Shown: positions 24,390 through 33,117, counted from the stretch's first letter. The stretch: DNA of 64,000 nt from DAOUKH01 sp034421515 (GCA_034421515.1 DAOUKH010000009.1:1-64000), one strand, 5' to 3'. Translations and numbers: made by a program. The notes: generated by a model from the letters alone, not told the origin.

Positions 24390-25643
24390 GTGTACCGAGC
24401 CCCCCGCGGCGCCAAAGACATCCTCCCCGACGAGCAGCCTTGGTGGGAGTACGTCGACCACACCGCCGCCGAGCTGCTCGCGCTGTACGGGTTCCGGCGC
24501 ATCGACACGCCCATCTTCGAGGAGGCGGACCTCTTCGTTCGCTCCGTCGGCGAGGCGACCGATGTGGCGGAAAAGGAGACGTATACCTTCGAGGACCGGG
24601 GCGGCGACCTGCTCTCGCTGCGCCCAGAAGGCACCGCCGGCGTGGCCCGCGCCTACGTCGAGCACGGGATGCACGTGCTGCCGCAGCCGGTCCGCCTCTA
24701 TTCGACGCGTGTCCCTATGTTCCGCTACGACCGTCCACAGGCGGGACGCCAGCGCCAGTTTCACCAGCTCAACGTCGAGACGGTGGGGTCGGCCGATCCC
24801 GAGGCGGACGTGGAAATCATCGAGGTCGCTTGGCGGTTCTTCGGCAATCTGGGGCTGCGTGACCTCACACTATTCGTGAACAGCATGGGCGACGCCGCGT
24901 CCCGGCCCCGCTACATCGAGGCACTGCGCAGCTACTACGGCCCGCTGCTTTCCGATATGGGAGCGGACGCACGGCGGCGCTTCGACGTGAACCCGCTGCG
25001 GCTGCTCGACGGCAAGGACGAGGTTTCGGTTCGGCTGGCCGCGGAGGCCCCGCGCTCGACGGACTTCCTGGAAGAGGCCGCCGCGGACCACTGGGGCGCG
25101 GTGCTCGGCGGCCTGGACGCGCTGGGCATCTCCTACACCATCGACCACACGCTGGTGCGCGGCCTCGACTACTACACCCACACGGTCTTCGAGATCGCGC
25201 CGCCGGAGGAGGGGCAGCAAAGCACCCTCGGCGGCGGCGGGCGCTACGACGGGCTCATCGAGCAGATCGGCGGGAGACCGACGCCCGGCGTCGGCTTCGC
25301 GTCGGGCATCGAGCGCATCATCATCAATCTCAATCGGCAGGGCGTGGAGACGCCCGGCGCGGCGCGCGTGAACGCGCTAGTGGCCTTTCTGGGCGACGAC
25401 GGGCGTCGCGCCGCGCTCGCGCTGACATCCGCCCTCCGCGGCGCTTTCGTTTCGGCGGTCATGGCCCCGAGCGGCAGAAGCCTCAAGGCGCAGCTACGGT
25501 ATGCCGGAGCCATTGGTGCGGAGCACGCCCTCATCCTCGGCGATGACGAGGTCCGCGACGGCACGGTCACCGTGAAGCGCCTCTCCGACGGCGAGCAGCA
25601 CACGCTGCCCACCGCCGAAGCCATCGCCCGTCTCGGGGGTTAA
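24390..25643 (+). CDS. hisS: Histidyl-tRNA synthetase
   Basis: Class II aminoacyl-tRNA synthetase charging tRNA-His. It has 417 residues. Motif 1 region (GFRRIDTPIFEEADLFVRS), motif 2 (LRPEGTAGVARAYVEH, then FRYDRPQAGRQRQFHQLNVE), the histidine-binding LVRGLDYYTHTVFE and motif 3 (GVGFASGIERI) are present. The C-terminal anticodon domain is complete. The start is a GTG at 24390. Confidence 0.97.
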   Translation: MYRAPRGAKDILPDEQPWWEYVDHTAAELLALYGFRRIDTPIFEEADLFVRSVGEATDVAEKETYTFEDRGGDLLSLRPEGTAGVARAYVEHGMHVLPQPVRLYSTRVPMFRYDRPQAGRQRQFHQLNVETVGSADPEADVEIIEVAWRFFGNLGLRDLTLFVNSMGDAASRPRYIEALRSYYGPLLSDMGADARRRFDVNPLRLLDGKDEVSVRLAAEAPRSTDFLEEAAADHWGAVLGGLDALGISYTIDHTLVRGLDYYTHTVFEIAPPEEGQQSTLGGGGRYDGLIEQIGGRPTPGVGFASGIERIIINLNRQGVETPGAARVNALVAFLGDDGRRAALALTSALRGAFVSAVMAPSGRSLKAQLRYAGAIGAEHALILGDDEVRDGTVTVKRLSDGEQHTLPTAEAIARLGG

Positions 25644-25663
25644 CGGGGCCGGTCAGAAGCGGT

Positions 25664-25672
25664 TGCTATAAT
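25664..25672 (+). promoter_or_regulatory. Extended -10 promoter of the prfA-prmC-rsmI operon
   Basis: TGCTATAAT, a perfect extended -10, 45 bases before the prfA ATG and 20 bases after the hisS stop. Confidence 0.65.
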
Positions 25673-25717
25673 CGAGGCACCGCCTCTTCTTTGCGGTAAG
25701 GGCGCGGGCTCCGACCG

Positions 25718-26803
25718 ATGATCGACCATCTCAGCGAACGGCTTGCCGGGCTCGACGAGCGCTATGAAGCGCTGACTCAGCGCATGGCGGAACCCGAGGT
25801 CGCCGCCGACTACGAGAAGCTCCAGGCATTGGCCAAAGAACGGGCCTCGCTGGAGCGCGTCGTTGAGTTGTACCGCGGCTACAAGCGGGCCGCGCAGGAG
25901 TTGGCGGAGGCGAAGGCGCTCGCGGGGGGCGACGGGGATGAGGAGATGGCGGCCCTGGCCCGCGAGGAGCAGGACGCGCTAGAAGGCCGGATCGAAAGCC
26001 TGATTGACGACATTCAGCTGGCCCTGCTCCCCAAGGATCCCAACGACGAGAAGTCGGTCATCGTCGAGATCCGCGCAGGGGCCGGCGGTGATGAGGCCGG
26101 ACTCTTCGCCGCCGACCTCTTCCGCATGTACACCCGCTACGCCGACCGACGCCGCTGGCGAGTCGACGTTATTCACAAGAACGAGTCGGGCATTGGCAGC
26201 CTGAAGGAAATCACCTTCGAGGTGCACGGCCACGGGGCCTTCAGTCGGCTGAAGCACGAGAGCGGCGTTCATCGGGTGCAGCGGGTGCCAACGACAGAAT
26301 CGAGCGGGCGCATTCACACGTCGACGGCTACGGTCGCGGTGCTTCCCGAGGTGGACGAGGTGGAGGTCGAGATCAATCAGGAGGACCTTCGCATCGACAT
26401 CTTCCACTCCGGCGGGCATGGCGGGCAGAACGTCCAGAAAGTCGCCACGGCGGTGCGGATCGTGCACCTGCCGACGGGCGTCACTGCGGTCTGCCAAGAC
26501 GAGCGGTCGCAGCTCAAGAACAAGACCAAGGCGATGGCGGTGATCCGCGCACGACTGTACGACGCGGAGCGGCGGCGGCAGGAGGCGGAGATCACCGAAG
26601 CCCGGCGGGCGCAGGTGGGGACGGCGGACCGGTCGGAGAAGATCCGGACGTATAACTTCCCCCAGAACCGCATCACCGACCACCGGCTCGAGGTGAGTAC
26701 CCACAACCTGCCGCAGTTCATGGACGGCGACCTCGACGACATGGTCGACGCGCTGGTGGCCCACGACCGGGCGCGGCAGCTCGAAGCGGCGGCGGTGGCG
26801 TGA
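25718..26803 (+). CDS. prfA: Peptide chain release factor 1
   Basis: Recognises UAA and UAG and triggers peptide release. It has 361 residues. The GGQ motif is at residues 235-237 (HSGGHGGQNVQKV), and the codon-recognition tripeptide is PTT in VPTTESSGRIHTS, the P-x-T form of RF1 rather than the SPF of RF2. The stop overlaps the GTG of prmC by three bases, coupling the factor to its modifying enzyme. Confidence 0.97.
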   Translation: MIDHLSERLAGLDERYEALTQRMAEPEVAADYEKLQALAKERASLERVVELYRGYKRAAQELAEAKALAGGDGDEEMAALAREEQDALEGRIESLIDDIQLALLPKDPNDEKSVIVEIRAGAGGDEAGLFAADLFRMYTRYADRRRWRVDVIHKNESGIGSLKEITFEVHGHGAFSRLKHESGVHRVQRVPTTESSGRIHTSTATVAVLPEVDEVEVEINQEDLRIDIFHSGGHGGQNVQKVATAVRIVHLPTGVTAVCQDERSQLKNKTKAMAVIRARLYDAERRRQEAEITEARRAQVGTADRSEKIRTYNFPQNRITDHRLEVSTHNLPQFMDGDLDDMVDALVAHDRARQLEAAAVA

Positions 26804-27708
26804 CTTTCGGCGAGGCGCTCGCCGACGCGCGCACGCGGCTCCGAGCGGCGGGCGTGGACGAGGCGCCGCTCGAGGCCGAGGTGCTCGTGATGGCGGCGGC
26901 GGGGATCTCGCGGGCGTCGCTCTACGCGTCGCTGCGGGAAGCGCCACCCCCCGGCTTTCAAGGCAGGCTGGACTCGACGCTGGCCCGTCGCGGCAACCGC
27001 GAGCCATTGGCCTACATCCTGGGCCGCCGCGAGTTCTATGGCTTCGACTTCGAAGTCAACCCCGCCGTGCTCATCCCCCGTCAGGAGACAGAGGCGCTCG
27101 TCGACCTCGTCGTCGGCCTTGCCAAAGAGCACTTCTGCGGCGAGGCGGTGATTGTTGACGTAGGCACGGGCAGCGGCGCGATCGCGGTGAGTGCCGCTCT
27201 GGCGTTGCCGAAGTCTCGGGTGATTGCCACCGATACCTCGCGTGAGGCGCTTGCGGTCGCCGCATCGAACGCGGCGCGGCTGGGCGCGGGAGAGCGTATC
27301 GAGTTCCGGTGCGCCGACTTGTTCGATACAACACCGCTGACCGCTGAAGAAGCGGGCGTCGCCATCGTCGCGGCCAACCTCCCGTATGTGACTGACGAGG
27401 AAATGGAGCGGCTCGCGCCGGAGGTCAGGCGAGAGCCCCGGTTGGCGCTATCCGGTGGCGCCGACGGCCTCGACCTCGTGCGCCGCCTGCTGGCGCAAGT
27501 TGCCGGGATGGTCGTCCCGCCGCGTTTCGTCGCCCTCGAAGTGGGAGAGGGGCAGACCGACCGCCTGCTGCAGGCCGCGCGCGACCTCTCAACCATGATC
27601 CGCGGGAGCGCCTACGCGGATCTCTCCGGCGCCGAGCGCGGCGCGCTTCTCGAGTTCGCTTCCGCTCCCTTGCCCGCGGCGCTCGCACATGCCGCGCCTG
27701 GGGGCTAG
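26800..27708 (+). CDS. prmC: Release factor glutamine methyltransferase
   Basis: N5-methylates the glutamine of the GGQ motif in release factors. It has 302 residues. It contains REPLAYILGRREFYG, IPRQETEALVDL, the SAM-binding VDVGTGSGAIAVS, and NLPYV in the place of the canonical NPPY substrate motif. The start is GTG at 26800, overlapping the prfA stop (GTGA). rsmI follows three bases after the stop. Confidence 0.95.
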   Translation: MTFGEALADARTRLRAAGVDEAPLEAEVLVMAAAGISRASLYASLREAPPPGFQGRLDSTLARRGNREPLAYILGRREFYGFDFEVNPAVLIPRQETEALVDLVVGLAKEHFCGEAVIVDVGTGSGAIAVSAALALPKSRVIATDTSREALAVAASNAARLGAGERIEFRCADLFDTTPLTAEEAGVAIVAANLPYVTDEEMERLAPEVRREPRLALSGGADGLDLVRRLLAQVAGMVVPPRFVALEVGEGQTDRLLQAARDLSTMIRGSAYADLSGAERGALLEFASAPLPAALAHAAPGG

Positions 27709-27711
27709 GCC

Positions 27712-28560
27712 GTGGGCACGCTTTTCCTGATCGCGACGCCGATCGGGAACCTCGAAGACATTTCGTTACGCGCCATCCGCGTGCTCGGCGAGGTCGACCT
27801 TATCGCGGCGGAGGACACCCGGCGGGCCAAGATATTGCTGGGGCGGTACGGGATCAAGACCCCGGTGATCAGCTACCACGAGCAGGGAGGAAAGGGCCGA
27901 ACGGCGGCACTGTTGGACCGCCTGCGGTCGGCTGACGTCGCTCTGATCACGGAGGCCGGGATGCCATCGATCAGCGACCCCGGCTACGGCATCGTCGCGG
28001 CGGCGAATGAGGCGGGCCTGCCGGTGGACGCGCTGCCCGGCGCGAGCGCCGTCGACACGGCCCTCGCTATCTCGGGCCTACCGTCGCACCAGTTCACATT
28101 CGTCGGATTCCCGCCACGGAAGTCCGGCGAGCGGCGGCGCTTCTTCCAGGCTCTGAGCCGGGAGCCTCGGACGATCATCCTCTTCGAGGCGCCACGCCGG
28201 CTTCGGGCCACGCTGCGGGAAGCTGCCGAGGTCTTCGGCCTGCGCCGCATCGCCGTCTGCCGGGAGCTCACCAAGGTCCATCAGGAGGTCTTTCGGGGGA
28301 CCATCGACGAGGCGGCCGCGCACTTCGAGGCGCCCCGAGGAGAGTTCACCCTCGTCATCGAAGGCGTGCCGGAAGGAGCGGGGCCGGGGGAGGACACCGT
28401 TGAATCGGCCAAGCGGCTGCTGGCCTCGCTGGCCGCGGCGGGTGCAACGGGCAAGGACGCCACCGCCCAAGCTGCCGAGGCGTTCGGCCTGCCACGGCGG
28501 ACGGCCTACCGGCTCTGGATCGAGGCGAAGGATGCCACCGAAAGAGGGGGCGGAGACTAA
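27712..28560 (+). CDS. rsmI: 16S rRNA 2'-O-ribose C1402 methyltransferase
   Basis: SAM-dependent methyltransferase of the tetrapyrrole-methylase fold acting on 16S rRNA. It has 282 residues, with LFLIATPIGNLEDISLRA at the N-terminus, AAEDTRRAKILL, SYHEQ and GMPSISDPGY blocks. The start is a GTG. It is the last gene of the prfA-prmC-rsmI unit. Its TAA stop shares bases with the TAG stop of the converging NYN gene. Confidence 0.95.
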   Translation: MGTLFLIATPIGNLEDISLRAIRVLGEVDLIAAEDTRRAKILLGRYGIKTPVISYHEQGGKGRTAALLDRLRSADVALITEAGMPSISDPGYGIVAAANEAGLPVDALPGASAVDTALAISGLPSHQFTFVGFPPRKSGERRRFFQALSREPRTIILFEAPRRLRATLREAAEVFGLRRIAVCRELTKVHQEVFRGTIDEAAAHFEAPRGEFTLVIEGVPEGAGPGEDTVESAKRLLASLAAAGATGKDATAQAAEAFGLPRRTAYRLWIEAKDATERGGGD

Positions 28561-29159
28561 CCCAGCGGCAGCCGCTTGCGCCGCCTTCCGCCGCGAGAGG
28601 CGGTCCGTTTCGAGCCCGCCCAGAGACCCTTGAAGTAGTCGCCGTCGAAGAAGTGGCGGTCGTCGGCGGCGTTGGCCAGGTCCATCGCCAGGTTGCTCGG
28701 GAAGCCGGCGACCTCGACGTGCTTGCCGAGACTCTTCACGGTGGAGACGGCGTAGATGAAGTCGGCGTCGCCGGAGACGAGGACCGCTACGTCGTACATG
28801 TTCTCCCACGCGTAGCGAAGGAGGTCCGTCGCCAGCATGATGTCGACGCCCTTCTCGACGAACTGGTCGCCGCGCATCTTCTGGGTGCCGAGGCGCAGGT
28901 CCATCCTTGGGACGGCGTAGAGGGACGCCAGGAACTTCTGCTGTTCTTTGTGCTGCTCCGGCCTGCGATCAGGGTCCTGCACGATGTTGTAGTAGTACGT
29001 CCGAAAGAGGGGCCGCCCACCGGCGAGTTTGTGGACGAACAGTTCGAAGTCGAGATCAGCCCGCCCGCAGTTCTCTTCCAGGCTGTGGTAGAGATTGCTC
29101 CCGTCGATGAATACGACAACTCTTGGCGCGTCCGGCGTGAGGCCGTTTTGATTATTCAT
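28557..29159 (-). CDS. NYN-domain (LabA/DUF88-like) putative ribonuclease
   Basis: A protein of 200 residues with a PIN-like NYN fold. Acidic metal-site motifs are seen in VVFIDGSNLYHSL, EKGVDIMLATDLL and AVLVSGDADFIYAV, the expected arrangement. The C-terminal tail is strongly basic (SKRTASRGGRRRKRLP), which fits RNA binding. GAGGTGAT stands three bases before the ATG. A TATCAT -10 box lies about 20 bases upstream on the minus strand. Family members act on RNA, but the target is unknown. Confidence 0.88.
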   Translation of the reverse strand: MNNQNGLTPDAPRVVVFIDGSNLYHSLEENCGRADLDFELFVHKLAGGRPLFRTYYYNIVQDPDRRPEQHKEQQKFLASLYAVPRMDLRLGTQKMRGDQFVEKGVDIMLATDLLRYAWENMYDVAVLVSGDADFIYAVSTVKSLGKHVEVAGFPSNLAMDLANAADDRHFFDGDYFKGLWAGSKRTASRGGRRRKRLPLG

Positions 29160-29316
29160 GAATCACCTCTCATTTCATGATACCCGCTTACGGGGCGTCG
29201 CGCCCGCCACGGTGATTTTGGAGTGCCCGGCCTCTTCCTTGACGGCCCCCAAACCCCAGAATAGTATGAACTGTAGGGACGGAGCCGAGCAGGCGCCGCC
29301 CGGGAGGCAACGGAAG

Positions 29317-29532
29317 ATGTTTCGGAGCTTTGGATGGCCGGAGATTCTCCTCATCCTCGGCGTGCTCGTGCTTGTCTTCGGCGCCTCCCGCCTTCCTCAG
29401 ATGGGGCTGTCGCTCGGCAAGGGCCTTCGCGAGTTCAAGCGGGGCATCACCGGCGGCGGCGAGCAGGCGAAAGTCGCCGACGAGCCAAAGTCGCAGGGCG
29501 AGCCGTCCGAGCGGCCCCCGACGCAGCACTAG
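29317..29532 (+). CDS. tatA: Sec-independent translocase protein TatA
   Basis: Small membrane protein forming the pore of the twin-arginine export system. It has 71 residues: one N-terminal helix (WPEILLILGVLVLVFGASRLP), a glycine/amphipathic hinge (LGKGLREFKRGI) and an acidic tail. GGGAGG is nine bases before the ATG. It is convergent with tatBC on the opposite strand, separated by a terminator. TatA is favoured over TatB by its short length and FG-x-x-xLP pattern. Confidence 0.88.
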   Translation: MFRSFGWPEILLILGVLVLVFGASRLPQMGLSLGKGLREFKRGITGGGEQAKVADEPKSQGEPSERPPTQH

Positions 29533-29557
29533 CCTTCTGCGCGCAGCTTCCACCTAG

Positions 29558-29580
29558 GGCGGCCTTCCGGGCCGCCTTTA
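29558..29580 (+). terminator. Rho-independent terminator after tatA
   Basis: Stem GGCGGCC (29558-29564) and GGCCGCC (29570-29576) with a five-base loop, followed by TTTA. It lies 25 bases after the tatA stop and 11 bases before the end of the converging tatC. Confidence 0.75.
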
Positions 29581-29590
29581 TCGTGGGGCG

Positions 29591-30361
29591 TTAGTTGCCG
29601 GTCTCGGCGGCCGCCGCCTGGCGGCGCTTCGATCGCACTGCGAGTTTGGAGAACACGATCCCCACCTCGTAGAGGACGACGAACGGGGCCGCCACCATCA
29701 ACTGGTTCACCGGATCGAAGGTCGGTGTAATCACCGCGCCGAGGATCACGGCGATCACCAACCAGATGCGGCGCTGCCGCGCGTAGAAGTCGGGCGACAC
29801 GATGCCGAACCGGGCCAAGAAGTACATCAGGAAAGGCGTCTCGAAGGCAACGCCCATCCAAAAGAGCAAGGCGACTACGGTATTGATGTAGCTTTCGAGT
29901 GTAATCAAGGGCGACGCGACATCGCCGCCGAAGGTGAGCAGGAAGTCGATGATCGGCGGGATCAAGATGAAGTAGGCGAAGGCGAGTCCACCCGTGAAGG
30001 CGAGGGCAACGCCCGGCAGCATGATGAGTAAATACCGGCGCTCGGCCCGCGTCATGCCTGGAGCGAGAAAGCGGGCGACTTGGTCGACGACGACGGGAAG
30101 CGCCGCGATGACGCCGCCTAGGAGCGCGACCTTCATCGTGGGGCCGATGGCGCCGGTGAGCGTGGTGTAGACCAACTGGAGCTCTTCGCCGTCACGTTCG
30201 CCGGGGCGGAGCAAGATGTCGAAGATAAAATCCCGGAAGATGAACGCGACGATGACGCCGGCGATCACGGCCCCCGCCACGATCATGAGACGCTTTCGCA
30301 GTTCGGCGAGGTGGCCGGTGATCGGCATCTCGCCGCCGCTGGACTGAGCCGGTCCGGCCAC
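29591..30361 (-). CDS. tatC: Sec-independent translocase protein TatC
   Basis: Polytopic receptor of the twin-arginine export pathway. It has 256 residues with six predicted helices. The conserved N-terminal GHLAELRKRLM precedes helix 1, and FLAPGMTRAERRYLL and FETPFLMYFLARFG are typical internal blocks. The start is taken as GTG at 30361, nine bases after the tatB stop; an internal ATG before PITGHLAELR is a possible alternative. Confidence 0.95.
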   Translation of the reverse strand: MAGPAQSSGGEMPITGHLAELRKRLMIVAGAVIAGVIVAFIFRDFIFDILLRPGERDGEELQLVYTTLTGAIGPTMKVALLGGVIAALPVVVDQVARFLAPGMTRAERRYLLIMLPGVALAFTGGLAFAYFILIPPIIDFLLTFGGDVASPLITLESYINTVVALLFWMGVAFETPFLMYFLARFGIVSPDFYARQRRIWLVIAVILGAVITPTFDPVNQLMVAAPFVVLYEVGIVFSKLAVRSKRRQAAAAETGN

Positions 30362-30370
30362 GGGCGGCGG

Positions 30371-30670
30371 TTACCTATCGCCGCCGGAGGCCGGCGCATC
30401 GGAGTCGGCCGTGGGAGCCTCGCCCGTTGTCTCTGGGGGACGCTCGCTGGACGACTCCGCGCTCTCCATGGGACGCGGCGCGGGCGGCGGCGCGTCGAGG
30501 TCGACGTTGACGTCGAACATCTGGCGCGCCTCGGCGGCCTGCCGGCGGGCCTGATGGAGCATCACGCCCAGCTTCTGGGCCGCTTGGGGCAGGCGCTTAG
30601 GGCCGAGCGCCACAAGGGCGACCAGCAGGATGACGAAGATCTCCAGCGCCCCAATGCCGAAGAAGTTCAC
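30371..30670 (-). CDS. tatB: Sec-independent translocase protein TatB (TatA/B family)
   Basis: A TatA/B protein of 99 residues: an N-terminal helix ending in LVALGPKRLPQAAQKLG, an amphipathic helix and a Pro/Ser/Glu-rich tail. The LGP hinge and the longer tail, along with its position directly before tatC, favour TatB. It would be the substrate-binding partner of TatC. Confidence 0.85.
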   Translation of the reverse strand: MNFFGIGALEIFVILLVALVALGPKRLPQAAQKLGVMLHQARRQAAEARQMFDVNVDLDAPPPAPRPMESAESSSERPPETTGEAPTADSDAPASGGDR

Positions 30671-30796
30671 GCGCTCGCTCCGCTCGGTGCGATTCCGTCA
30701 ACGAGAATAGCATACGGCGCGGCGGCGAAATGGAAGAACGGGGCCCTGCAGGGCCCCGTTCGAGAGGTGCTCGCGCCGGTTGGTGGAGAGTGGGGA

Positions 30797-31213
30797 TCAG
30801 AGTCCCAAGCGCCTCCAGAAGGGGCGGGCGCCCCTGCCTTCGGCGTCTTCGGATGCGGCCGGCGACGACGCGGTGGAGGGCGCGGTTCCCGCGCCATTCC
30901 CGGGATGCGGCGCGCCGTCGGACCAAGCCGCATCCCACTGCTCCATCGCGTTGATCACCCCCGCCAGGCCGCGCCCCTTTTCCGTCAACGTGTACTCGAC
31001 ACGCACCGGTACTTCGGGGAACAGCCGCCGCTCGACGATCCCGCGCCCTTCCAGCTCCTTGAGCCGCTGAGAGAGCACCTTATCGTTGATCCTGCCCAGA
31101 TCGCCGAGGATTTCGCGGAAGCGCCGCGGACCTCCTATCAGATCCTGCACGATCAACGCCGACCAGCGCTTCCCCAGAAGGTCAAAGGATGTTTGCTCAA
31201 CCTGTGTGGCCAT
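30797..31213 (-). CDS. HxlR-family transcriptional regulator
   Basis: A winged-helix regulator of 138 residues. The core DLLGKRWSALIVQDLIGGPRRFREI, INDKVLSQRLKELEGRGIVERR and VEYTLTEKGRGL are the HxlR pattern. The usual N-terminal cysteine is absent: the chain begins MATQVEQTSF. The last 35 residues are a low-complexity tail rich in Ser, Ala and Gly ending in a basic FWRRLG. AGGAGGGGGG lies two to eight bases before the ATG at 31211-31213, which decides the start against a longer frame. The target is unknown; these proteins often respond to aldehydes or oxidants. Confidence 0.88.
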   Translation of the reverse strand: MATQVEQTSFDLLGKRWSALIVQDLIGGPRRFREILGDLGRINDKVLSQRLKELEGRGIVERRLFPEVPVRVEYTLTEKGRGLAGVINAMEQWDAAWSDGAPHPGNGAGTAPSTASSPAASEDAEGRGARPFWRRLGL

Positions 31214-31519
31214 AGCCCCCCTCCTTTGCATGCCGCGCCTTCCAGAGCGCCGCCCTTGGTCAAGGCAAATGTTACTAGACTTTTGTCCAATGGGCAAGCA
31301 GTAAACGCAAGATGATGGGGTAGATGATGCTGACTCACGGATTATCTTGTGCTTTCAAATTGACGAACCCTAGTCGCTAGGAAGGCTCCTGAAGGGAATC
31401 CGGCAACCGCTTCGGAAGGGGCCCTGGCTGCCGAGGGGCAGTACGCTCGACGAACGGCGGCGGCACGAAAGGAAAGTGGACGGCCTGCCCGTCCGCTGGG
31501 CGAACCTGGAGGGGATCGG
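31214..31519. other. Intergenic region with hxlR promoter; otherwise featureless
   Basis: 306 bases without a gene. The hxlR promoter lies at 31269-31297. A small hairpin CCTAG-TCG-CTAGG is at 31369-31381. No conserved reading frame, RNA gene or mobile element is recognised in the rest. Confidence 0.5.
31269..31297 (-). promoter_or_regulatory. Promoter of the HxlR gene, with possible operator
   Basis: Minus strand: TTGCCC (31292-31297), 17-base spacer, TAACAT (31269-31274). TTACT at 31272-31276 and AGTAA at 31300-31304 flank the spacer as an inverted pair, which may be an autoregulatory operator. Confidence 0.4.
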
Positions 31520-33079
31520 TCAGCCGGGCGTGCCGGCAGCGTTTCGGACGGCGGCATGCTCAAGGTGCGCCCATGGCAGTGCTTCTCCGTCCGTGGGGGC
31601 ATCGAGCAGGCGTTGCCAATCGAAGCCGGCGGCTTCACAAGCCGACTCCCACGCCGACCGGTCGACAACGGCATCCCGCCCGTCGTACAGGCAGGTGTCC
31701 TCGGCGATCAGGACGCCGGCGGCGTCGCGCCCCGCCCACGATAGCACGGCCTCGATCACCGCCACGTCTGGGTCGGTGGCCGTGGAGTGTGCACCGAGTT
31801 TTCGAAGCTGCTTCTTCACCTTGGCCGCCGCTTCTCGCACCGCCTCCGGCCGGATTGCCGGCAGGCGCTCGACGGGGCCACCTGCGAGGGGCGTGAAGGG
31901 CGCCAACTCGACGCGGAGCCGGGGACGCCGTCCCAGCACGCGCTGCCCGGCTTCGAGCACGCGGCGGGCCGCGTCGACAAGCGTGGGTCCGTCGTAGGAC
32001 GTGCCGTCCGCGCCGGGCGCCTCTGGATGACCGAGGACGGCGGCTAGCGTGAGACCCGGCCATCCGGCGCGAAAGGCCGTTTCCGCTGCGGCGGTGAGCT
32101 CGTCGAGCGTGGCCGGGTCGATGGCTTCGGTGAAGCCGGCGTCCAACGGCGGCAGCCCCAGGCGCAGGTCGTTGGAAGGGGCCGCTCGCAGCAGGGCGGC
32201 CGCGGTCTCGGCACAAAAGTCGTAGCTCGTCACAGGAGGGGCGAGGAGCCGAATCTGCCGGTAGCCGGACGTTTCGTTAAGTGTCAGCGCCGCCTGGGCG
32301 GCCTCATCGGGGGTGGCGCAGCGGGCGAGTTCGACGAGACCGCCGTCGCGGTCGATCTCCACGTGGGGAACGACCTGCCGCTCGGCAAACTGCGGGTACT
32401 CCGAGCGGAGGCGGCTCGGATCCGGCGGGTCGCCAGGCCCCGTGTAGCAGGCAGGGCCGCCCGCGTCGGGCACCGCGTAGAACGACGGCACATAGGCGCC
32501 CGGAATCCGAGCGATCCGGGCAAGCCGTTCGCTCCGGTCGCCGCCGGATGCGGCTTCGAGGAGAGCGGGGAGGGAGTCGTCGGGGTCGCCAAGCAGCGCG
32601 GCGTCCACGAACGCTGCGATGGGCTCCCAGTTCACGATGCCCGCGCCGGCGGCCACGATCAGGGGCGCGTCGCCGCGCGCCGACACGAGGGGGTCGATGT
32701 GGGCCAGCCGCAGGATCGCGGCGGCGTTCAACAGGTGGGCGGGGCGTTGGGCTAGGAGCACGACGACATCGAATTCGTGCAGGGGCCGCTTGCTTTCGAC
32801 CGCGTAGAGCGCCTCCCCGGCGGTGCGCAACCGTTCGGCCATGTCCCGAGCAGGGAGGAAGGCGCGTTCGGCGCGCATTCCGGGAAGGTCGTTGAGCGCC
32901 CCGTAGATCCACTGCAACTCGCGGCTTCCCATGCCGGACTCGTAGCCGTCGAGGCAGCACAGGGCTACGTCGAAGTCGTCCGGGTCGTGCTGCGGGGGGA
33001 TGGCGTTCCATTCGCCGCCGGCGTAGCGCGCCGGCTTCTGGACGCCTCTCAACAACAGATTGAGGTCGATTTGGGGCAC
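31520..33079 (-). CDS. TIGR03960-like B12/radical-SAM family protein lacking the radical-SAM cysteines
   Basis: A protein of 519 residues. The start (VQKPARYAGGEWN), the SGMGSRELQWIYGALN block, the ESKRPLHEFDVV block and AGAGIVNWEPIAAFVDA match the N-terminal half of TIGR03960-type proteins. The C-terminal ALPWAHLEH also matches the family. Where the family has its CxxxCxxC iron-sulfur motif (expected near residues 240-256), this protein reads EIDRDGGLVELARCATPDE, with only one cysteine and a shortened segment. The barrel and end are preserved, so it is not a random pseudogene. Family members are of unknown function and often sit near rpmA/rplU. The start is GTG at 33079. Confidence 0.7.
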   Translation of the reverse strand: MPQIDLNLLLRGVQKPARYAGGEWNAIPPQHDPDDFDVALCCLDGYESGMGSRELQWIYGALNDLPGMRAERAFLPARDMAERLRTAGEALYAVESKRPLHEFDVVVLLAQRPAHLLNAAAILRLAHIDPLVSARGDAPLIVAAGAGIVNWEPIAAFVDAALLGDPDDSLPALLEAASGGDRSERLARIARIPGAYVPSFYAVPDAGGPACYTGPGDPPDPSRLRSEYPQFAERQVVPHVEIDRDGGLVELARCATPDEAAQAALTLNETSGYRQIRLLAPPVTSYDFCAETAAALLRAAPSNDLRLGLPPLDAGFTEAIDPATLDELTAAAETAFRAGWPGLTLAAVLGHPEAPGADGTSYDGPTLVDAARRVLEAGQRVLGRRPRLRVELAPFTPLAGGPVERLPAIRPEAVREAAAKVKKQLRKLGAHSTATDPDVAVIEAVLSWAGRDAAGVLIAEDTCLYDGRDAVVDRSAWESACEAAGFDWQRLLDAPTDGEALPWAHLEHAAVRNAAGTPG

Positions 33080-33111
33080 GTTGGAGCCTTCGTAGAAGTC
33101 GAGGGCGGCCT

Positions 33112-33117
33112 ATTATA
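33112..33117 (-). promoter_or_regulatory. -10 box of the TIGR03960-like gene
   Basis: TATAAT on the minus strand, 32 bases before the GTG start. The same A/T patch also offers TATTAT for the divergent thioredoxin-like gene. Confidence 0.55.

Noticed and set aside
31358..31390. TTGACG as a plus-strand promoter
   Set aside because: No -10 at the right distance and no gene downstream on that strand.
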